Notes under the pieces: model-generated
Databases searched by the model: none
Seen by the model: the letters and a program-made list of their open reading frames with translations, nothing else
What the model was told of the DNA's origin: nothing
Position numbers and translations under genes: made by a program
In this document: in pieces, positions 1-9,200 of the stretch
How the letters are laid out: each line of letters begins with the position of its first letter
Numbering within the stretch: position 1 is the stretch's first letter
NCBI GenBank assembly: GCA_002482005.1
Contig: DLFD01000072.1
Location: forward strand, 1-29,513
DNA: 29,513 nt
Reading direction: 5' to 3'
Source of the DNA: Lachnospiraceae bacterium UBA7729
GTDB lineage: Bacteria; Bacillota; Clostridia; Lachnospirales; Lachnospiraceae

Positions 1-15
1 GAAAGATTGGGTAAT

Positions 16-77
16 ATTTATGGGATATCGTTTGGCCCTGGCGGAGATTTATGGGATATCGTTTGGCCCTGGCGGAG
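16..77 (+). repeat. 31-bp perfect tandem duplication over the topB start
   Basis: Positions 16-46 and 47-77 are identical, 31 of 31 bases. Each copy contains the ATG and first codons of topB. Because 31 is not a multiple of three, the ATG at 20 opens a different frame that stops at 131-133 after 37 codons, while the ATG at 51 opens full-length topB. The end of copy 1 supplies a GGAG at 43-46, four bases before the second ATG. It may be a natural duplication or an assembly artefact; the window cannot tell. Confidence 0.95.
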
Positions 78-2132
78 AAGCCATCTGTCGCCCAGGCGAT
101 CGCAAAGGTGCTTGGTGCTGCAAAACGATGTGATGGATATCTGGAGGGGAATGGCTGGCTGGTCAGCTGGTGCGTAGGGCATCTGGTGGAACTGGCCGAA
201 CCGGAAACCTATGATGAGAAGTACAGCAAATGGAGATATGAAGACCTTCCTATCTTTCCGAAGAAATGGAAGTACGAGGTTTCTGCCTCAACCAGAAAGC
301 AGTTTGCTATTGTCAAGCAGCTGATGAATCGGGAGGATGTAGAAGAGATCGCGGAGTGTACCGACTCAGGGCGGGAAGGGGAGCTTATCTACCGGCTCGT
401 TTATCACAAGTGCGGATGCAGGAAGCCATTCCGCCGGCTGTGGATCTCTTCCATGGAGGATGCAGCAATCCGGGAGGGATTTGCAGACCTGAGGCCATCC
501 AATGAGTATGACAACTTATATGAAGCAGCCCTTTGCCGGGAGCGTGCCGACTGGATCGTCGGAATGAACGCCACCCGGCTTTTTTCATGCCTGTACGGGC
601 AGACCCTGGCGGTCGGGAGAGTGATGACGCCGACCCTGGCCATGGTCGTGATGCGGGATGCAGCCATAGATGCCTTCAAATCGGAGCCGTTCTTCACGGT
701 ACGGATCAGCATGGATGGAATGACTGCAGAGAGCGAGCGCTTTTCGGAGCAGGATGAGGCTGCCAGGCTTGCGGGCCTCTGTGAGCATGCGGGATCTGCA
801 ATCGTGAAGAAGGCAGAACGTAAGGAGAAAACAGAAAAGCCGCCTTCCCTGTATGACCTGACCAGCCTGCAGAGGGATGCTAACCGGATCCTCGGGTTCA
901 CCGCCCAGCAGACCCTGGACTATACCCAGAGCCTGTATGAAAAGAAGCTGGTCACGTATCCAAGAACAGACAGCCGGTATCTGACGGATGATATGGCTGC
1001 TCTGGTTCCGGGGCTTGTAAAGGAGGTTGCAGCGGCTTATGGGATCAGGGAAGAACTGCCGGTAACTCCGGGGCAGGTTATTAACAGCAGCAAGGTGTCC
1101 GACCATCATGCCATTATCCCCACAAAGACCATGCCAAAGGAAGATTTGTCCGGACTCCCTTCCGGTGAGCAGGCGATCCTGCGGCTTATTGCAGCCCGCC
1201 TGATCGCATCAGTCGGAGAAGTCCATAAGTATGCGGAGACTACCGTGACCTTTGATTGCGCTGGCGCACCTTTTACAGCGAAAGGGAAAACCATTCTTAA
1301 AGCAGGATGGAAAGATGCTGAGAGCAGGATCCGGCCGGCAAGGAGTAAAGAGAAAGAGCCGGCATCTCTTCCGGAAATAAAAACCGGTGAAATACTCCCG
1401 CTCTCAAAAACAGAGATTCACGAAGGAAAGACCAATCCTCCCCGGCATTTTACGGAGGACACTTTGCTGCAGGCTATGGAAACAGCCAGTGCGGATGAGT
1501 TCCCGGAGGAAGTCGAGCGCAAAGGCATCGGGACACCGGCCACCCGGGCGGCGACGATCGAGAAGCTGGTACAGAAAGGCTTCGTGGAACGGCGCGGGGA
1601 TAAGAAGACGAAATACCTTTGTGCCACCCAGAAAGGAACAGCACTGATCACCGTGATGCCGGAGCAGATCCAGTCCCCCTCCATGACAGCGGACTGGGAG
1701 GAAAAGCTGCTCCGCATCGAGAAGGGAGATTATTCTTCGGAAAGCTTTATGGAGGAGATTACGGGCTTGATCGGCTCTCTGGTAAAAACCTATGAGGCGG
1801 TAAAGGAAGCGGATGTCCTTCTCCCTTCACGCAGCGTGATCGGGAGATGCCCGCACTGCGGACGAGAGGTGATAGAGCGTAGAAAGGGGTGGTTCTGTGA
1901 TAACCGGGACTGCCGGTTTGCCCTCTGGAAGGACAATGCCTTCTTTGACAGTATCGGAAAGAAGCTGACCAAAGGGACAGCAGAAAAGCTCCTTTCTTCC
2001 GGGAAGATCCGGCTTAGCGGCTGTAAATCCAGGCGGACCGGGAAGACCTATGATACAACGCTCCTTCTTGAAACAGAACCGGACGGGAGGGCAAAGTTCC
2101 GGATGGATTTCGGGAAAGGCGGCGGGAAATGA
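51..2132 (+). CDS. topB: DNA topoisomerase III (type IA), ICE-encoded
   Basis: Type IA topoisomerase that cuts and passes single DNA strands; in conjugative elements it probably helps process transferred or replicating ICE DNA. The 693-residue product starts with a TOPRIM-type segment (AEKPSVAQAI near residue 9) and carries TDSGREGE at 104-111. The active-site motif is TYPRTDS with the catalytic tyrosine at 303. A C-terminal zinc finger has CPHC at 600-603 and paired cysteines at 616 and 621. Length fits chromosomal and plasmid TopB. The start at 51 is chosen because translation from the duplicated ATG at 20 runs out of frame. The stop overlaps the next start in an ATGA. The 31-bp duplication over the start is odd and may affect translation. 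Confidence 0.93.
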   Translation: MGYRLALAEKPSVAQAIAKVLGAAKRCDGYLEGNGWLVSWCVGHLVELAEPETYDEKYSKWRYEDLPIFPKKWKYEVSASTRKQFAIVKQLMNREDVEEIAECTDSGREGELIYRLVYHKCGCRKPFRRLWISSMEDAAIREGFADLRPSNEYDNLYEAALCRERADWIVGMNATRLFSCLYGQTLAVGRVMTPTLAMVVMRDAAIDAFKSEPFFTVRISMDGMTAESERFSEQDEAARLAGLCEHAGSAIVKKAERKEKTEKPPSLYDLTSLQRDANRILGFTAQQTLDYTQSLYEKKLVTYPRTDSRYLTDDMAALVPGLVKEVAAAYGIREELPVTPGQVINSSKVSDHHAIIPTKTMPKEDLSGLPSGEQAILRLIAARLIASVGEVHKYAETTVTFDCAGAPFTAKGKTILKAGWKDAESRIRPARSKEKEPASLPEIKTGEILPLSKTEIHEGKTNPPRHFTEDTLLQAMETASADEFPEEVERKGIGTPATRAATIEKLVQKGFVERRGDKKTKYLCATQKGTALITVMPEQIQSPSMTADWEEKLLRIEKGDYSSESFMEEITGLIGSLVKTYEAVKEADVLLPSRSVIGRCPHCGREVIERRKGWFCDNRDCRFALWKDNAFFDSIGKKLTKGTAEKLLSSGKIRLSGCKSRRTGKTYDTTLLLETEPDGRAKFRMDFGKGGGK

Positions 2133-2449
2133 ACAGAAGGAACCGTCTGACACTGGCTGAGCAGGAAACCATTATTCTCTGGGACAACGAGCTGGATATC
2201 GCCAGTGTCTACACCCATGACCAGAGGATCGCCAACAAACTGAAGGAACTGGCAAAGAAGTATCCGGATCAGTTCCGGCTGAAAGAAAAAGGGCCACACC
2301 GCTCTGTGACGTATGTAGTTCCCAAGCGGTGTGTCAATATCCGCCCTCCTTACAATGAGGCGCGGAGACAGCAGCAGATCAAAGACGCTGCAGCAGGCGG
2401 AACATTTATCAAGACGGAGGCAGAACATGAAGATTCAGAAATGGGATGA
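2129..2449 (+). CDS. Small conserved ICE protein of unknown function
   Basis: A 106-residue protein that overlaps topB by four bases (ATGA) and the next gene by 23 bases, so it is almost certainly translated in the same operon. It is charged and soluble, with no signal peptide or membrane segment. The N-terminal third (LTLAEQETIILWDNELD) followed by a Lys/Glu-rich middle reads as a small helical domain, with a predicted helix around residues 28-48. Small proteins of this kind occur between topB and the YodL/DUF4316 gene in Tn1549-like elements, but I do not recognise a named family with certainty. No enzymatic motif is visible, and I assign no function beyond membership of the transfer module. 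Confidence 0.75.
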   Translation: MNRRNRLTLAEQETIILWDNELDIASVYTHDQRIANKLKELAKKYPDQFRLKEKGPHRSVTYVVPKRCVNIRPPYNEARRQQQIKDAAAGGTFIKTEAEHEDSEMG

Positions 2450-3038
2450 GATCAACGGAACAGGCAGCAGTGAAGAACGCATGGAAGCATTCCTCACCAG
2501 TGAAACAGATACCTATGCAATCCTGCAGCTGAGCTATGACCAGCCGGAAGTGACGGCTTATGAGCGGTTTGAATCCCTGAACGGTCTGGCCAGACAGGGA
2601 AAACAGCCGAACATTGACCACTATGAAGTCGTTTACACAGCTCCCCTTTTGCCCTACAAGGACCTGGGCACCATGCTGGAGGAAATGTACACGAAATTCA
2701 ATATCGATCACCCGGAGGACTTCCGGGGTCACAGCCTTTCGGTCAGCGACATCGTAGCAATCCGCCAGAACGGCATTGTATCCTGCCATTACGTGGATTC
2801 CATTGGTTTCAAGGAACTTCCCGAGTTCCTGAAACCCGAGAATTACCTGAAGAATGCGGAGATGGCCATGGAGGATGACTACGGGATGATCGACGGCATT
2901 ATCAATAACGGCAAGGCGGACCGGATCAGGGAAACTGAGGAGAAGCGCCCTTCCGTGCTGGAACAGCTGAAGGCTGAGCCGCCGCAGATCGACCATCCGG
3001 AAAGACCCCGCAGGCCGGAAGAAAGGAATATCGTATGA
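2427..3038 (+). CDS. YodL domain / DUF4316 protein
   Basis: This 203-residue protein has an N-terminal YodL-like domain (YAILQLSYDQ near residue 32, then YTAPLLPYKDLG and the block NIDHPEDFRGHSLSVSD around 90-107). A DUF4316-like tail follows (YLKNAEMAMEDDYGMIDGII around 148-167). Both are typical companions of topB and the giant helicase in Clostridial ICEs; their biochemical role is unknown. I chose the ATG at 2427 because GGAGG at 2416-2420 lies six bases upstream and the YodL homology begins there; an upstream in-frame start at 2331 would overlap the previous gene heavily. The C-terminus carries PSVLEQLK (175-182), a motif also found at the end of the giant methylase-helicase. It ends in an ATGA overlap with the next gene. 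Confidence 0.82.
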   Translation: MKIQKWDEINGTGSSEERMEAFLTSETDTYAILQLSYDQPEVTAYERFESLNGLARQGKQPNIDHYEVVYTAPLLPYKDLGTMLEEMYTKFNIDHPEDFRGHSLSVSDIVAIRQNGIVSCHYVDSIGFKELPEFLKPENYLKNAEMAMEDDYGMIDGIINNGKADRIRETEEKRPSVLEQLKAEPPQIDHPERPRRPEERNIV

Positions 3039-3232
3039 AGCTGACAAAGGATGAAGAGATGCTTGTCCTGCTTTACGGGGACGGTACAAAGGCAGGACTA
3101 CAGAAAGCGCTTATGGAAATGCAGAAGACCCTGCAGGCAGATGAAACAGAGCTGAGAGAAATGACAGAGCAGCTTCTTGAGAAGCTTCGGCATATGTCTG
3201 ACAGGCAATTTAAGAAGCTGACAGAAGGATAA
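3035..3232 (+). CDS. Small helical ICE protein, unknown function
   Basis: A 65-residue, highly charged protein (MKLTKDEEMLVLLYGD...), predicted to be nearly all helical, with a Glu/Leu-rich stretch at about 27-55 that could form a coiled coil. It overlaps the DUF4316 gene by four bases (ATGA) and ends 12 bases before the giant gene, so translational coupling is likely. It has no cysteines or membrane segment. I do not recognise a family. Its conserved place in the operon and its coding-like composition support a real gene; it may be a structural or regulatory partner of the neighbouring transfer proteins. Confidence 0.68.
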   Translation: MKLTKDEEMLVLLYGDGTKAGLQKALMEMQKTLQADETELREMTEQLLEKLRHMSDRQFKKLTEG

Positions 3233-3244
3233 CGGAGGAGATTC

Positions 3245-6200
3245 ATGGCAAATAAAATGCAGTTCTACGCGCAGATGGCGGAGGACGCGGCAAGACAGAT
3301 TACAGGGAGCCGGGAGCAGTGGACAGCGTTCCTTCGGACTGCAGCTCGGCTTTATAAATACCCCTATCACGAACAGTTGATGATCTTTGCCCAGCGCCCG
3401 GATGCGACAGCCTGCGCGGAATATGATCTTTGGAATGATACCATGCGAAGATACGTCCGGCGCGGATCGAAAGGGATCGCCCTGATCGATACCAGAGGTG
3501 ACCGGCCAAGGTTGCGGTATGTCTTTGATGTATCGGATACCGGGGAGCGGAAAAACTCCCGTCCGGTGCAGCTGTGGGAAATGAAGGAGGAGTACAGGGA
3601 ACCCATCATGCAGGCCCTGGAGCAGGCTTTTGAAGTCAGCCGGCAGGGGCAGTCCCTGGAATCCATGATCTATGCGGCGGCGGAACGGCTTGCCGCAGAT
3701 TACTGGGACAACTACAGCCGACAGATCCTCGACATCGTTGAGGATAGTTACCTGGCAGGCTATGATGGTTTTGAAACCGGAGTGGCGTTCCGGAGGGCAG
3801 CGGCAACCAGCATCGCTTACTGCCTGTACAGCCGGTGCACGGATGATCCGGACAGCTATTTCGAACACGAGGATTTCCGGGACATCTTTGATTTCAATAC
3901 CCGGCAGGCAGCCAATACGCTGGGGACAGCAGTCAGCAGCCTGTCCGCACAGATCTTCCGGGAGATTGAAGTCACTACAAGGAACTATGAGCGCACGAAG
4001 GCAGCGCAGCAGTTACTGGAAGAAGAATACAAAAGAGAACCTGAAACAGTGCAGGCTGTGTCAGGAACGATAACAGAAGGGAGAGAAAGCCATGATGAAG
4101 GAAGTAACGTACACACAGAAGGGAGATTATCTGATCCCGGACATTCAGATGGAGACGGCAGAAGTTCAGCCTCTCGGGAAATACGGGAGGATGCGGAGAG
4201 CCTTCCTGGAGGAGAACAATCCGATGCTGTTAAACGACCTGATTCTGTCGGAGAAGCTGTATCCGCATCTCTGGGAGATTCAGCGGACAGCCACCGCGCG
4301 GATGGATCAGCTGACGATGCAGTTTCTGCAGAAGGATCCGGCTCCGGACAAGAAGACCGATCCGATGGCCTGGACGCAGCATATGAACAGTCTGAAAGCA
4401 CAGGCGGAGGAGATCGTGACAGCGGAACTTATCACCAGTTAAGCTTTACGGATCTGATTCCTTCAGAAACGGAACAGATTCAGAGAATTGATACAGCAGC
4501 TGAGATGGCGGAGAGCGAAAGGCCCTCCGCCTTTTCCATTTCCGATGAAGAGGTAAACAGGGTACTGCAGAACGGTTCCGGCTTTGCCAATGGCAAGATG
4601 CGGATCCAGACCCTCTATGCCAGTGAGCACGATCCGAAGAAACGTGCGGATTATCTGAAGGATGAGTATGGACTGGGCGGCAGAAGCTGGACGTTTTCAG
4701 ATGGCTCCCGGGGATTTGTCGATTACAGCGCCAGGGGAATGCTGATCCGGAACTATGAGCACGATGTGGAGCGCAGGATCCGCTGGCCGGAAGCGGAAAA
4801 GATGCTTGATGCTTTGTTTCGGGACGGCAGATACCTGTCCGAACAGGAACAGGCAGAGTATGACCGCCTGCAGGAGGATTATGCAGGCTTTGGCGAGGTT
4901 CCTCTGCCATCTCCGGCACATGCTTTTCCGTCGATAGAAGACTTCACCCGTAAACAAGAGGAAACGGAGCTGGGAGCATCCCGGGATGCCGGACAGAATG
5001 ATCAAATGGGTGTCACGGAGGAGAGTACTCAAGAAGTGGATCTTTCTGGTACAGAGGCCGAGCAAACGCAGGAGGAAGTTACCACAGAAACCCTTACGGA
5101 AGATCTTCCCGGCATCAATTTCCACATCACCGATGATCATCTCGGCGAGGGTGGTCCGAAGGAAAAGTTTGCCCGGAACATTGAAGCCATCGAGACACTT
5201 TTCTCACTTGAAGCTGAAAACCGCAACGCTACACCGGAAGAGCAGGAAATCCTCTCCCGGTATGTCGGCTGGGGAGGTCTTGCGGAGGCCTTTGATCCCA
5301 ATAAGGACAACTGGGCAAAAGAGTATGCACAGCTGAAGGCCCTGCTTCCGGAGCAGGAGTATGAAATGGCGAGGGCTTCTACCCTGAATGCCCACTATAC
5401 CAGCCCGACGGTCATCCGGGCTATCTATGATGCCCTTGGACAGATGGGCTTCAAATCCGGAAATATTCTGGAGCCTGCCATGGGTATCGGCAATTTCTTC
5501 GGGATGCTGCCGGAGGCGATGCAGGACAGCCGCCTGTACGGCGTGGAACTCGACTCCATTACGGGCAGGATCGCGCAGAAACTCTATCCGGAAGCCGAGA
5601 TCACAGTGGCAGGTTTTGAGACGACCGACCGCAGGGATTTTTACGATCTTGCTGTCGGCAATGTTCCTTTCGGGAATTACAAAGTCAGCGACAAGCCCTA
5701 TGATCGGCTGGGCTTTTCCATTCATAACTACTTCTTTGCCAAAGCACTGGATCAGGTGCGCCCCGGCGGCATCGTGGCCTTTGTGACCAGCCGCTACACC
5801 ATGGACCAGCAGTCACCGGAGGTAAGGAAGTACCTTTCGCAGAGGGCGGAGCTTCTGGGTGCTATCCGTCTGCCGAACAATGCTTTCCGTGCCAATGCCG
5901 GGACAGATGTCGTGTCAGATATCATCTTCCTGCAAAAGCGGGATCATCCTATCGATATCGAACCGGACTGGGTACACCTCGGACAAACGCCGGAGGGACT
6001 GACACTGAACAGCTATTTTGTCGATCACCCGGAGATGGTTCTGGGGCAGCTGACGACAGAGAGCACCCAGTATGGAAAGCAGGAATGCACGGTGCTCCCT
6101 GTTCCCGGAGTGGAGCTCTCCGAACAGCTGAAAGAGGCGGTTTCCCATATCCGGGGCAGCTACGCACCGCAGGCGATTACGGAGCAGGACTTCGGAGATG

Positions 6201-9200
6201 TGCCAGACTCGATTCCGGCGGACCCGAATGTGAAAAACTTCTCCTATACGGTGGTATCTGGAGAGGTCTTCTTCCGGGAGAACTCGGTCATGCGTCCCGT
6301 AGACCTGAACGAAAAGATGAAGGGCCGGATCAAGGGACTGGTCGCCCTTCGGCAGATCGTGAATGAACTGATCGACTATCAGATGAACGATTATCCGGAG
6401 GAGGATATCGCGGCAAAACAGCGGGAACTGAACACAGCTTACGACGCATTTACAGCGGAGTACGGTATCATCAATAACCGTGCCAATGCCCAGGCATTTG
6501 CCGAGGACTCTTCCTATTACCTGCTCTGCTCACTGGAGAATATCAATGAAGACGGCGAGCTGGAGAGCAAGGCGGATATGTTCACGAAACGAACCATACG
6601 TCCGGAGCGGAAGGTCACCAGTGTGGACACACCCAGTGAAGCCCTGGCTATTTCCATCGGGGAGAAAGGCCGGGTGGATCTTCCCTATATGGCGGAGCTT
6701 CTTGGTACACCTGGAGAGTACCGTGAGATCATTGCGGAGCTGCAGGGAGTCATTTTCAAAGATCCTATGGCAGAAGTCGAGATCGACAAGGGCTGGCAGA
6801 CAGCGGATGAATATCTGTCCGGTGAAGTCCGGCACAAGCTGAAGCTGGCGAGGATCGCTGCGGAGAGTGATCCCTTCTTCCAGATAAATGTCACAGCGCT
6901 GGAGCAGGCCCAGCCCAAAGACCTGGATGCCACGGAGATCGATGTGCGGCTGGGAGCAACCTGGCTGGATACGGATATCATCCAGCAGTTCATGCAGGAG
7001 ACCTTTGAGATGCCCTATTATCTGCGGAGATCCATCGAGGTGAAATATTCCCCTTATACCGCAGAGTGGCGGATCAACGGCAAGACCAATCCCAGCTACA
7101 ATGATGTGGCTGCTTACGTGACCTACGGCACCGACCGGGCCAATGCTTATAAGATCCTGGAGGAAACGCTGAACCTGAAGGATATCCGGATCTACGATAC
7201 GGTGGAGGATGCGGAAGGAAAGAAGCGCCGTGTCCTGAACAAAAAGGAAACGACTCTTGCCCAGCAGAAGCAGCAGGCCATCAAGGATGCCTTCCGGGAC
7301 TGGGTGTGGAAAGATCCGCAGCGCCGGGAGCAGTTGGTACAGAAATATAATGAGCTTTTCAATTCCACCCGTCCCCGCGAATACGATGGATCTCACATCC
7401 ATTTCGTGGGAATGAACCCGGATATCAAACTCCGGGAGCATCAGCTGGGCGCGATCGCACATGTGCTTTATGGCGGGAATACCTTGCTGGCCCATGAAGT
7501 CGGTGCAGGCAAAACCTTTGAGATGGCAGCCTCCGCTATGGAGAGCAAACGCCTGGGCTTATCACAGAAAGCGCTCTTTGTGGTGCCGAACCATCTGACA
7601 CTCCAGTGGGCGAATGAATTCCTGCGGCTCTATCCCAGTGCCAAGCTGCTGGTAGCCAGCAAGCGTGATTTCGAGACCAAAAACCGGAAGAAGTTCTGTG
7701 CCAGGATCGCCACCGGCGATTATGACGCTGTGATCATTGGACACTCGCAGTTTGAGAAGATCCCGATTTCCGCGCAGCGGCAGGAACGGCTTCTCCGGGA
7801 ACAGATCGATGAGATCACGGAAGCCATCAGTGAGCTGAAATACAGTCACGGGGAGAACTTTTCCATCAAGCAGATGGAGAAAACCAGAAAATCCCTGCAG
7901 ACCAGGCTCGACAAGCTCCTGAATGTGGGAAAGAAGGACGATGTGATCACCTTTGAGCAGCTGGGTGTAGATCGGCTGTATGTGGATGAGAGCCACGCCT
8001 TCAAAAACCTGTTTCTTTACACGAAGATGCGGAATGTGGCAGGGCTGTCCACCTCAGAGGCACAGAAATCCTCGGATATGTTTATGAAATGCCGGTATAT
8101 GGATGAGATTACCGGCGGCAGGGGTGTCGTGTTCGCTACCGGCACACCGGTCAGCAATTCCATGACGGAGCTTTACACGGTCATGCGGTATCTTCAGTAC
8201 GGGACGCTGCAGCAGAAGGGGCTTTCACACTTTGACTGCTGGGCTTCCACCTTCGGAGAAACGACAACGGCCATTGAACTGGCTCCGGAAGGAACCGGCT
8301 ACCGTGCCAGGACACGCTTTGCCAAGTTCTTTAACCTGCCGGAGCTCATGTCCATGTTTAAGGAAGTGGCAGATATCAAGACCAGTGATCAGCTGGATCT
8401 GCCGGTTCCCGATGCAAAGTTTGAAACGGTGGTGGTGCAGCCTTCCGAGATTCAGAAGGACATGGTAGCTTCACTTTCCGAGCGGGCGGCCAGGGTGCAC
8501 AGCGGTAGCGTGGATCCGTCCGTGGACAACATGCTGAAGATCACCTCCGACGGCAGGAAGATCGGCCTCGACCAGAGACTCATGAACCCGCTTCTCCCGG
8601 ACGATCCGGGCAGCAAGCTCAATGCCTGTGTGAACAATGTGCTCAAGATCTGGGAGGACGGCAAAGACCGTAAGCTGACACAGCTGGTGTTCTGTGATCT
8701 TTCCACACCGAAAAATGATGGAACCTTCAACGTCTATGACGATATCAAGAGTAAACTGATGGCATCCGGTGTCCCGGCAGCAGAGATCGCATTTATCCAT
8801 GATGCTGACACAGAGACAAAGAAGAAAGAGCTGTTTGCCAAGGTCCGCACCGGGCAGGTGCGTGTCCTCCTTGGCAGTACCCAGAAGATGGGAGCCGGCA
8901 CGAATGTCCAGGACCGCCTGATTGCAGTCCACCATCTGGATGTGGGCTGGCGGCCTGCGGATATGACGCAGAGAAACGGACGTATCATCCGGCAGGGAAA
9001 CCAGAACCCGGAAGTCAAAGTCTTCCAGTATGTGACGGAGGGAACCTTCGATGCTTACCTCTATCAGACACTGGAGAACAAGCAGAAATTCATCAGCCAG
9101 ATCATGACCAGTAAATCGCCGGTACGTTCCTGTGACGATGTGGATGAGCAGGCCCTTTCCTATGCGGAGATCAAAGCGCTGTGCGCGGGCAATCCGCTGA

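Noticed and set aside
2331..2426. Longer start for the YodL/DUF4316 gene
   Set aside because: It would overlap the previous gene by over 100 bases, while GGAGG lies six bases before the ATG at 2427.
3098..3868. 256-codon minus-strand frame at the start of the giant gene
   Set aside because: Lies opposite the well-supported ArdC-like region, with no start signal or domain.
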